The notes under the pieces are model-generated. The model was not told the DNA's origin, did no database searches, and was given only the letters and a program-made list of their open reading frames with translations. 29,692 nt of DNA from CAYRTV01 sp964505785. GTDB lineage: Bacteria; Acidobacteriota; Aminicenantia; Aminicenantales; Aminicenantaceae. The DNA lies in NCBI GenBank assembly GCA_964505785.1, contig CAZDJZ010000028.1:1-29692 (forward strand), read 5' to 3'. Below, piece after piece: positions 23,696-29,692 of the stretch; within the stretch, counting starts at the first letter, position 1; every line of letters begins with the position of its first letter. Both the position numbers and the translations under genes were made by a program.

Positions 23696-25627
23696 ATGCA
23701 AAATCACGGATTATCTAAAACAATTCTATCTTCATTGCTGTTTTTTTTCATCGCAATATCTGGATTATCCTTCGGAAAAAGCCAGGAAAAATCCGAACAA
23801 GAAAAAAAGAAACAGATTATTACCGAAGAAGTGATGGTAACGGCCGAAGCCCCGCAGGAACGCTCCGTGGCTACGGTCAATACTATCCAAGAAATTCAGA
23901 TTAAGAACATGGTTCCTCTGGATCTTTCCGAGGCTGTTCGTTATGCTCCCGGGGTCACAGTATCCTTCGGCGATAAATCTGCTTATACACTTAAGCTGCG
24001 CGGAATGGATTCCAAGCGAATTGCCCTGCTGCTGGATGGTGTCCCGGTTTATGAGCCTTACTACAGTTCATTTGATCTGAAAACCATCAGCGCCGGAGGC
24101 ATTCAAACCCTCAAGCTGACCAAGGGACCCTCCTCAGTCCTCTATGGGCCCAATACCCTGGGCGGTATTGTCAATGTCATCACCGAACGTCCCGGAGACA
24201 GGCCATCATTATCTCTTACAGCCGCTTATGGTGAACAACACACCCGGCAAGTGGGTGCAAACACGGCCTTCAGGCTGAACCGTTTTTCCTTCGCTGGAGG
24301 TTTTCAATACCAGGATTCAGATGGCTTTTACTATCCCAGTCCGGGTGGGGGAGAAAAGGTTGACCGGAGCAACAGCGAATACCAGCGCGGCAACTTCAAC
24401 GCTAAAATATACTACCATCCCAATGACAAAACGGAATTAATGGTTAATGCCGCCATGTATCTTTCTAATTATGATATGCCGCCGGAAATAAATGCTGAAC
24501 GTCCCCGTTTCTGGAGTTTTAAAAATTGGGACCGCTATTCCTACAATGCCGGCGGAACAACAGCATTAGGCGAAAATTCTACTTTAAAATTCCGCGCCTT
24601 CCTGGTCGAACTGGATAACACCCTGATAATGTTCCGGGATGCGGAAATGACGCAGAAGCGGTTTGAAAGCACCTTTGATAATTCCGTTTACGGCGGATTC
24701 GCCCTGGCTGATATCCAGACCCATGCCTTCAACCACCTCAAATTCAGCCTGAATTATAAAGGGGATAAAGCCCGCCTTCAGGACGACGTTGATGAACCCT
24801 GGACCGAATATGATCAAGGAACCTTCTCCACGGGAATGGAAGACCACATCTCCCTGAATGACCAATGGACGCTGGTGGGCGGAGTCAGTCTGGATTATCT
24901 AAACAAGTATGTGGGCGACACAACATCCAAAGTCAATCCTCTCGCCGGTATTAAGTATTCTCCCCTGGATTATTTCGATATGCATTTGTCCTTTTCAAAA
25001 AAATCAAAATTCCCATCCATGCGCTCCATGTATTCTGATTCATCCGGAAATCCCGATCTATTGAGTGAATCCGGCACAATTTGGGAACTGGGCTTCAATT
25101 ACAACCATGGCTTTTTAGCTTCTGGAGCCGTCTTCCTCACTCAATTCAAAGATATGATCGACAGCGTCAGGCTGCCCCAGTATAATTTTCAGCGGCTTTA
25201 CTTCAATATCGGTGAAGCCTATATCAACGGGTTTGAACTGCAGCTTCAGAAATCTTGGGATTTGCTCTCCGGTGTGATCAATTACACCTGCCTCGACCAT
25301 AGAAATGAAACCGATGACCGCCCACTCGACGCGTTATCCAAGCACAATCTCAATTTCGATGTTCAGATCTATCCTTTAACATCTCTTCGAATCGGATTAT
25401 TAGGACAGTATGGCTCCACTTCCTGGTGGCTGGATTACAATACTCAGGAATTACTCGAGATCCCCGCTTATTTCAATATGGACGGTATAGTTTCCTTGCG
25501 CCTCACCCCCATTGAGCTCTTTGTCAAAGTGACAAATATTTTCAATGATTTCATCTATACCGAACCCGGGTTCCCCTGGCGGGCCCGCTTTTTCCAATTC
25601 GGTATCCGTTCAGATATCCTGCGGTAG
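23696..25627 (+). CDS. TonB-dependent outer-membrane receptor
   Basis: A 643-aa TonB-dependent receptor, an energised outer-membrane channel for scarce ligands. A signal peptide (1 to about 26, LSSLLFFFIAISGLSFG) is followed by a charged linker and a TonB-box-like EEVMVTAEAP (about 44-53). The plug domain (about 54-165) contains LSEAVRYAPGVTV, LRGMDSKRIALLLDGVPVYEP, LTKGPSSVLYGPNTLGGIVNVIT. The rest is a beta-barrel with alternating aromatic strands and an aromatic-rich end (ARFFQFGIRS). AAAGGAGG is a strong SD. The ligand is unknown. Proximity to AOR, MobB and a structured leader makes tungstate/molybdate, a cofactor precursor or cobalamin possible, while FeoAB elsewhere argues that iron is not the only option. 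Confidence 0.93.
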   Translation: MQNHGLSKTILSSLLFFFIAISGLSFGKSQEKSEQEKKKQIITEEVMVTAEAPQERSVATVNTIQEIQIKNMVPLDLSEAVRYAPGVTVSFGDKSAYTLKLRGMDSKRIALLLDGVPVYEPYYSSFDLKTISAGGIQTLKLTKGPSSVLYGPNTLGGIVNVITERPGDRPSLSLTAAYGEQHTRQVGANTAFRLNRFSFAGGFQYQDSDGFYYPSPGGGEKVDRSNSEYQRGNFNAKIYYHPNDKTELMVNAAMYLSNYDMPPEINAERPRFWSFKNWDRYSYNAGGTTALGENSTLKFRAFLVELDNTLIMFRDAEMTQKRFESTFDNSVYGGFALADIQTHAFNHLKFSLNYKGDKARLQDDVDEPWTEYDQGTFSTGMEDHISLNDQWTLVGGVSLDYLNKYVGDTTSKVNPLAGIKYSPLDYFDMHLSFSKKSKFPSMRSMYSDSSGNPDLLSESGTIWELGFNYNHGFLASGAVFLTQFKDMIDSVRLPQYNFQRLYFNIGEAYINGFELQLQKSWDLLSGVINYTCLDHRNETDDRPLDALSKHNLNFDVQIYPLTSLRIGLLGQYGSTSWWLDYNTQELLEIPAYFNMDGIVSLRLTPIELFVKVTNIFNDFIYTEPGFPWRARFFQFGIRSDILR

Positions 25628-25657
25628 ATATTGCATACAGGCGCCTCTGCCATGCCC

Positions 25658-25705
25658 GCTTCGCTCACGTTACTAGGGTTACTTGGGTTACTAGAGTTGC
25701 CAGGA
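25658..25705. repeat. 9-bp tandem array TTACTAGGG with CGCTTCGCTCACG lead-in
   Basis: Units TTACTAGGG (25670), TTACTTGGG (25679), TTACTAGAG (25688), then TTGCCAGGA. The lead-in CGCTTCGCTCACG matches 18339-18351 before the other array. It lies in the gap 25628-25861 between tonB-receptor and mobB ends. Confidence 0.65.
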
Positions 25706-25810
25706 CTCATTTTGATTCCTGTGACCGCGTTCAATACAATCTGCATCGATATGGCCCTTATTCATTGCCGTTGGGAATCGGTTTTTATATAAAGATGCTG
25801 AAAATTGATC

Positions 25811-25868
25811 AAGCGAAGCAGAATGAAATCCTTCGCTTTGCTCAGGATGACAGCTGCGCCGTCATTTT
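25811..25868. repeat. Dispersed palindromic repeat, TGTCATCCTGAG family (copy 8), entering mobB
   Basis: AAGCGAAGCAGAATGAAATCC, divided here as AAGCGAAGCAG and AATGAAATCC, then TTCGCTTTGCTCAGGATGAC and AGC-TGCGCC-GTCATTTTC. The last part overlaps the final codons and stop of mobB (25862-25868). Confidence 0.7.
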
Positions 25869-26656
25869 CGAACTAATTCAAATTCAATCGCTTCCGGATT
25901 CTCCGGAACGTTATCCAGGGATGACGCCATTGCTTGAATAACCCGAGAAAAATAACTCTGTACAAATGCATTCATGCGGGTTGATTCTTGATTTACTTTC
26001 AGTTCCGGCGCCCGGTCTGCCTTAAACAGAAATCCTATCCCGGCGATTTCATCCGGAATTCCGGATAAAACAGAGACCATTGCCTGCATTGTGGTGGAAA
26101 ACATCTGCTGCACAAAAGCATTTAAAGGAATGTCTTTTCCGTTTATTTTTAATTTCACCATCATCCTTTGTTTTGTCATTTTTTCCTCCAAAAAATCAGC
26201 AAGTTTTGAGACGTCTCCAGAATAAATAACCGGCACGGACGCCTTGACTTCAAAATCGGCGGCTATGGCAATGCGGCCCGAAATCCCGGGCAGAAGATCC
26301 TCCGAATGCCCCTTTCTCATTACTTCGATCTTGGGAATACCGATTTCTTTTTTTCCGCCTTCGAGCAGCACCCAATCCGTATTAGAAAAATATCTGCGAA
26401 TCAAAACAAGCAGAGTTTCCCGGGGTTCCCTTTTTCGGTGCACAAATAATCTGTCCCGGGATACCGCCATAACACCGTCCGCACCGGCTTGGCTGAACTT
26501 CCAGGAATCACTTCCTTTATGGTCCAGAGAAAAACCATGTGCGGCATGTTTTACGACTGCTGCTGTTCTTCCCCTGCGTTTCAATTCCCCGGCGAGCCTT
26601 TCCACCAGAGTTGTTTTGCCGCTGTTGGACCGGCCGATAAATGCGACCCAATTCAT
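25862..26656 (-). CDS. mobB: MobB-type molybdopterin-guanine dinucleotide protein with duplicated C-terminal module
   Basis: MobB is a P-loop GTPase that assists MobA in adding GMP to molybdopterin. Walker A is GRSNSGKTT (8-16), followed by KHAAHGFSLDHKGSDSWKFSQAGA and LLEGGKKEIGIPKIEV, all typical of MobB. From about 167 there is an extra region made of two similar modules, 167-212 (LKINGKDIPLNAFVQQMF) and 218-264 (LKVNQESTRMNAFVQSYF), each ending near a GIP/NVP turn. A single such module ends some deltaproteobacterial MobB proteins as far as I recall. The gene starts 4 bp after the HD gene stop. Its last residues and TGA come from the palindromic repeat at 25811. mobA is not in the window. 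Confidence 0.88.
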   Translation of the reverse strand: MNWVAFIGRSNSGKTTLVERLAGELKRRGRTAAVVKHAAHGFSLDHKGSDSWKFSQAGADGVMAVSRDRLFVHRKREPRETLLVLIRRYFSNTDWVLLEGGKKEIGIPKIEVMRKGHSEDLLPGISGRIAIAADFEVKASVPVIYSGDVSKLADFLEEKMTKQRMMVKLKINGKDIPLNAFVQQMFSTTMQAMVSVLSGIPDEIAGIGFLFKADRAPELKVNQESTRMNAFVQSYFSRVIQAMASSLDNVPENPEAIEFELVRK

Positions 26657-26660
26657 CCCT

Positions 26661-27206
26661 TTACAGACCTAAATCTTTATCAATATCCTGCATGGCTTTT
26701 AAACTGATGCGGATCAACTCATCCTTGCTCATCCCGATGTTTTCAATCTGCTCAATATCCCCGCGTTTAGCTCCGCGTGCAAAGCTTTTTTCCTGATACC
26801 GGCGCTGAATAAACCCTTCATCCACATTTTTGAGTTTTTTGGAAGGATGCATCAGAGCGGCGGCTACAATCAATCCGGTAAGGGGATCAACGGCATAAAT
26901 GGCCCATTCCATTTCATTGGTGCACGGCACTCGTCCGGCATGGGCCTGAATAGCCCGCAGAATATTAGGGCTGATGTCGTATCCCTCCAGTATATCCATT
27001 GACTTCGTACCATGCTGTTCCGGATTATCCGAAGTCATTTCATAATCTATATCATGTAAAATTCCTGCCAGGCCCCATTTATCCGGATCCTGATCAAACC
27101 GTTCAGCCAGAGCCCGCATGCAGGCCTCAACGGCCAAACAATGCTTGAATAAATTTCTATTTTTAAGGTGCTTTTTAACCAGTGTTACGGCTTCGTCACG
27201 ATTCAT
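26661..27206 (-). CDS. HD-domain metal-dependent phosphohydrolase
   Basis: A 181-aa HD-superfamily protein. Likely metal ligands are His22 (LFKHCLAVE), His51-Asp52 (AGILHDIDYE), His65 (EQHGTKS), a His in AIQAHAG and an Asp in AVDPLTG. Stand-alone HD proteins of this size hydrolyse nucleotides or related phosphoesters, and the substrate is unknown. AAAGGA lies upstream as SD. Its ATG overlaps the stop of the propeller lipoprotein (ATGA at 27203-27206) and its stop is 4 bp from mobB, so the three are one operon. The grouping may be metabolic chance, since nothing in the HD protein points to molybdenum. Confidence 0.88.
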   Translation of the reverse strand: MNRDEAVTLVKKHLKNRNLFKHCLAVEACMRALAERFDQDPDKWGLAGILHDIDYEMTSDNPEQHGTKSMDILEGYDISPNILRAIQAHAGRVPCTNEMEWAIYAVDPLTGLIVAAALMHPSKKLKNVDEGFIQRRYQEKSFARGAKRGDIEQIENIGMSKDELIRISLKAMQDIDKDLGL

Positions 27207-28618
27207 AATTCTTTTCCTTTCTTTGTTTTTTCCTTAGAAGACCGGATCAAATAATAAACATCATTTTCTCCGGATTCTTTTTCATCCTTTGCCTTAACCG
27301 AAATCATATAGGCCCCGCTTTTCTCCGGAAACCAGTCCCAGGAATTCTCTTCAGAAAAAGGCTGCATAACTTGAGGGGCTTTGTCCGCAGGCATAAAAAG
27401 CACCGGCCACCAGCCAAAAGAAAGAGGCACAAACCGTTGCAAAGAAAATTCAAATTCCGGCTGGTAAAAACCAACGCCTTGAGCGGTCACTTCAATGTTT
27501 TGATTGGCAGGCTGAGGGGAATCCGGAGAAGTCTCAACATTCACATAGACAGCTTTTTTTAAAAACAGCAGCTCGCTTTCATCTTGAAAATCATGAAAAA
27601 CAGCCACTATGAGATGCGGGTCGCTCCAGACCGGATTTGACCTGATCTCCTCAGCAGCAGTATATTCTCCGGCTGCTTCTCCGCCGGTTTGATTAAATCC
27701 CAGCAGCTTGGGAGACGAAGACGACACGACAACTTTTTCCGGAGTCAGCAAAGGGGCAAAGTACGTATATGCGGGAATTTTCCGCCACCATTTCATTGTG
27801 CCGTTTTTCTTATAAAAGCAGTAAAGAACATTGTTCCCGGAGGTTAAATAAATATACTTTTCACCCAGTGATATGGGTGCTGATATTTCTCCGCCTGTTT
27901 TCATTTTCCATCTCACTTTGCCTCGGGTCCAATCGGCGCAGTAAATATATTGGTCCGCGCTTCCGAAAAAAACACGGTGCCCTTCCACAGCCACAGCCTC
28001 CCGGATTTCTCCGCCGGTTTCAAACCGGGCGGTTTCTTTGCCGTTCCGGTTCAGAATGTATAAAACACCATTGCCGGCGCCGAAAAAAATCCGGCCCTGG
28101 AATACCCTTGGAGTCGACCGGATAGCGCTTCCGGTCTCAAATGACCAAAGCTCTTCTCCCGTTTCCGCTTCTCCCGCTTTCAAAGAGCCGTTTTCATCAC
28201 CGTAATAAATCAATCCGGAATCCTCGGCAATACCGCTTGTCACCGGGATTTCGATTTCTATATCCCAGATGACCTTTCCGTCATAACTCAATTTGAAGAT
28301 GTGATTATTCGAAGAAACGGCATATATTCCGGTATCTCCCAAAAACGGCGGGCTGCTCCAGGAAACATTAATTTGACAGGTCCATACTTCCTCACCTCTC
28401 TGCTGATTCAGGCAATAAAACCATCCCTGCCCCGTCGTGATATACAAACAGCCGTCCCGTCCGGAAATGTGCCCGATGTTCATTCCTGTAAATGTGTGCC
28501 GGTCCGCAATCTCTAGGGGAAAAACAAGCCCGGAAGGATAATTTCCGGCATCCGGCCTTTTGTTTAAGGAACAGCTTGTCATAAGCAGGATGAAAAAATA
28601 TATGATTGCTTTCTTCAT
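27203..28618 (-). CDS. PQQ-like beta-propeller lipoprotein
   Basis: A 471-aa lipoprotein: signal peptide with lipobox MTSC, Cys16. The mature part is a seven- or eight-bladed propeller with recurring blades such as GDENGSLKAGEAETGEELWSFETG, GAGNGVLYILNRNGKETARFETGG and GSADQYIYCADWTRGKVRWKMKTGG, the W-and-G pattern of PQQ-like repeats (BamB-like). A C-terminal segment of about 120 residues resembles an Ig-like or carbohydrate-type beta-domain (GAYMISVKAKDEKESGENDVYYLI). It probably acts as a scaffold or ligand-binding protein at the envelope. PQQ cofactor binding is not implied. It heads the operon with the HD protein and mobB. Confidence 0.88.
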   Translation of the reverse strand: MKKAIIYFFILLMTSCSLNKRPDAGNYPSGLVFPLEIADRHTFTGMNIGHISGRDGCLYITTGQGWFYCLNQQRGEEVWTCQINVSWSSPPFLGDTGIYAVSSNNHIFKLSYDGKVIWDIEIEIPVTSGIAEDSGLIYYGDENGSLKAGEAETGEELWSFETGSAIRSTPRVFQGRIFFGAGNGVLYILNRNGKETARFETGGEIREAVAVEGHRVFFGSADQYIYCADWTRGKVRWKMKTGGEISAPISLGEKYIYLTSGNNVLYCFYKKNGTMKWWRKIPAYTYFAPLLTPEKVVVSSSSPKLLGFNQTGGEAAGEYTAAEEIRSNPVWSDPHLIVAVFHDFQDESELLFLKKAVYVNVETSPDSPQPANQNIEVTAQGVGFYQPEFEFSLQRFVPLSFGWWPVLFMPADKAPQVMQPFSEENSWDWFPEKSGAYMISVKAKDEKESGENDVYYLIRSSKEKTKKGKEL

Positions 28619-28658
28619 GATTTATCCAGCGACTTCACCCACGGTTTAAACAGGGCTT

Positions 28659-28688
28659 ATTTTATCATTTTTTTAAAGTCAACCTCAA
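28659..28688 (-). promoter_or_regulatory. Candidate promoter of the propeller-HD-mobB operon
   Basis: Minus-strand TTGAGG (28683-28688), 18-bp spacer, TAAAAT (28659-28664), about 40 nt upstream of the ATG at 28618. Confidence 0.45.
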
Positions 28689-28731
28689 TCTTTACAACCG
28701 GAAGACAAGGTGCTACCATAATTTTTCAACC

Positions 28732-28914
28732 ATGATCAATTACATTCTCCTCTATAAAATCCGCAAAAAAGTAAAAACCATGCTGAAAGAAAAAATCGAG
28801 GATGACGAACTGGCGACAACGGAAAAATCGTGCATCGGCTGTTTAGCCGATGACCTGAGTTGGGAAATCTACTATTTAATGAAAGATGCGAAGAAAGAGA
28901 AAAGTAAGGAGTAA
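28732..28914 (+). CDS. Small hypothetical protein with CIGC motif
   Basis: Not recognised. The 60-aa frame is rich in Lys/Glu with a central SCIGCLADDLSWEIYYL segment. The CxxC could bind a metal or be redox-active. It diverges from the propeller lipoprotein. TTTACA (28691-28696) and TACCAT (28714-28719) at 17 bp would start transcription close to the ATG. No SD is visible, so if expressed it may be leaderless like uvrB and secA. The last codons run into an AGTAAGGAGTAAAGAG microsatellite, which suggests that the C-terminus is recent. It could be non-coding. Confidence 0.45.
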   Translation: MINYILLYKIRKKVKTMLKEKIEDDELATTEKSCIGCLADDLSWEIYYLMKDAKKEKSKE

Positions 28915-28932
28915 AGAGTAAAGAGTGAAAAG

Positions 28933-28977
28933 ATGCGGCTGTCATTTTGAGCGGGAAAAGGATTTCAAGCTGCTGCT
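28933..28977. repeat. Dispersed palindromic repeat, TGTCATCCTGAG family (copy 9, decayed)
   Basis: GCGGCTGTCATTTTGAGCGG, AAAAGGATTTCAAGCTGCTGC. The microsatellite AGTAAAGAGTAAAGAGTGAA precedes it and the rarA stop codon follows at once. Confidence 0.55.
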
Positions 28978-29692
28978 TTACTGTTTACTTTTTTTTTCTT
29001 TTTTCATCTTCAGCTTCTGATCTTCCCACCAATCCATGCGCTTCTGGATTTCTTTTTCCAGACCGAATGATCCAGGGCGATAAAATTTTCGCCCGCGCAG
29101 TCTTTCCGGAAGCGTTTCCATGTTACTGGTGGCTTCAGAAAAATCATGGGCATACTGATAATTCCTTCCATAGCCCGCGTCTTTCATCAGTTTGGTGGGT
29201 GCATTGCGAATCTCCAGGGGAACCGGTTCAAACGGCGCTTCCTCAACATCCTTCATCACGGTGGAATAAGCGGAATAGATCCGGTTGCTTTTGGGTGCGG
29301 AAGCCAGATAAGCCACGGCCTCCGCAAGAGCTAACTCTCCTTCAGGGGTTCCCAAAAATTCATAGGCCTCTTTTGCGTCAAGGGCAATACGCAGCGCCCT
29401 CGGATCAGCCAGGCCGATATCTTCCACGGCAAACCGGACCATACGCCGTGCGATATACAAACGGTCTTCTCCAGCATGAATCATCCGGCCGAACCAATAC
29501 AAGGATGCGTCCAGATCAGAATTACGAAGGCTTTTATGCAGAGCGGAAATGAGGTTGAAGTGCTCTTCTCCCTTTTTGTCATACAATAACACCCGCCGCT
29601 GCAGGGCTTCCCGCACATCCTCTAAGCTGATCCGCTTCCGTGTCGTCAAATCTGCCGCTATTTCAAGGGAATTGAGCACCCGCCGGGCGTCG
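28978..29692 (-). CDS. rarA: Replication-associated recombination protein A, C-terminal part (5' end outside window)
   Basis: RarA (MgsA) is an AAA+ ATPase related to clamp loaders that acts at stalled replication forks. The window holds about 237 residues from the AAA+ lid onward: the frame is open to the edge with DARRVLNSLE, the typical sensor-2 start. Then come the tetramerisation and C-terminal domains with DASLYWFGRMIHAGEDRLYIARRMVRFAVEDIGLADP, APKSNRIYSAY, PLEIRNAPTKLMKDAGYGRNYQYAHDF and RGRKFYRPGSFGLEKEIQKRMDWW, all conserved in RarA. The P-loop half is beyond the window. The protein ends in a Lys-rich tail (KKEKKSKQ). Confidence 0.95.
   Translation of the reverse strand, partial: DARRVLNSLEIAADLTTRKRISLEDVREALQRRVLLYDKKGEEHFNLISALHKSLRNSDLDASLYWFGRMIHAGEDRLYIARRMVRFAVEDIGLADPRALRIALDAKEAYEFLGTPEGELALAEAVAYLASAPKSNRIYSAYSTVMKDVEEAPFEPVPLEIRNAPTKLMKDAGYGRNYQYAHDFSEATSNMETLPERLRGRKFYRPGSFGLEKEIQKRMDWWEDQKLKMKKEKKSKQ

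Noticed and set aside
23560..23700. Cobalamin riboswitch before the TonB receptor
   Set aside because: I could not find the GCCACTG B12 box or the usual length of about 200 nt. Only weak word similarity (TCCGCC..GCCCG) is present. Kept as an unnamed structured leader.
27203..28618. PQQ-dependent dehydrogenase
   Set aside because: It has propeller repeats but no PQQ-binding or catalytic residues that I can point to. The lipobox and BamB-like blades favour a scaffold lipoprotein.

Overview
The window reads as a chromosomal segment of a diderm (Gram-negative-type) anaerobe. The evidence is a TonB-dependent outer-membrane receptor, three lipoproteins with clear lipoboxes (CsgG-like, Cys-rich, beta-propeller), FeoAB ferrous-iron uptake, and a tungsten/molybdenum aldehyde:ferredoxin oxidoreductase (AOR). 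The lineage cannot be fixed from sequence alone. Housekeeping genes, a dNK-panBCD order, AOR, and many short palindromic intergenic repeats would fit an uncultured Acidobacteriota/Aminicenantes-like or deltaproteobacterial-type genome (low-confidence inference).

Layout. 1-1454: partial tRNA-Gly(CCC) on the minus strand, then bactofilin and an orphan CsgG-like lipoprotein, each with a near-consensus sigma70 promoter. 1455-1917: repeat-rich spacer. 1918-5729: uvrB-uvrC with ATGA coupling, overlapping convergently with feoB-feoA (5694-7875). 7876-8277: repeats and the secA promoter. 8278-12360: secA-guaB. 12380-12850: Cys-rich lipoprotein on the minus strand. 13086-14102: cyclophilin-FKBP fusion. 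14447-17311 (minus): dNK-panB-panC-panD, for deoxynucleotide salvage and pantothenate/CoA synthesis. 17682-17909: PspC. 18619-20205: an aldehyde dehydrogenase of the 2,5-dioxovalerate type. 20485-26656: a W/Mo-related block with a ThiS/MoaD-like carrier and AOR (minus), a divergent THEP1-type NTPase, a TonB receptor behind a structured leader, and MobB. 26656-28618 (minus): MobB is the distal gene of a tight set with an HD-domain protein and a PQQ-propeller lipoprotein. 28732-28914: tiny CxxC protein. 28978-29692: 3' part of rarA on the minus strand.

The most interesting material lies between genes. (1) A MITE-like element family is present. The full copy (17923-18181) has 16-bp terminal inverted repeats, possible TA flanks, an AT-rich hairpin and a GC-rich hairpin. 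A second copy (20299-20482, opposite orientation) keeps the same architecture with compensatory base changes, and partial or derived copies lie at 1755-1865, 8064-8134 and 12991-13069. (2) A second palindromic family built on TGTCATCCTGAG/AGGATGACA has about nine copies and supplies the end of the mobB reading frame. (3) Degenerate 9-bp tandem arrays and AGTAAAG-type microsatellites recur. (4) The leader of the TonB receptor folds into two hairpins, one with a GAAA tetraloop, with a possible pseudoknot and possible pairing to the Shine-Dalgarno (SD) sequence. Beside an AOR operon, a Moco/Tuco-type riboswitch is a testable guess. (5) uvrB and secA look leaderless.
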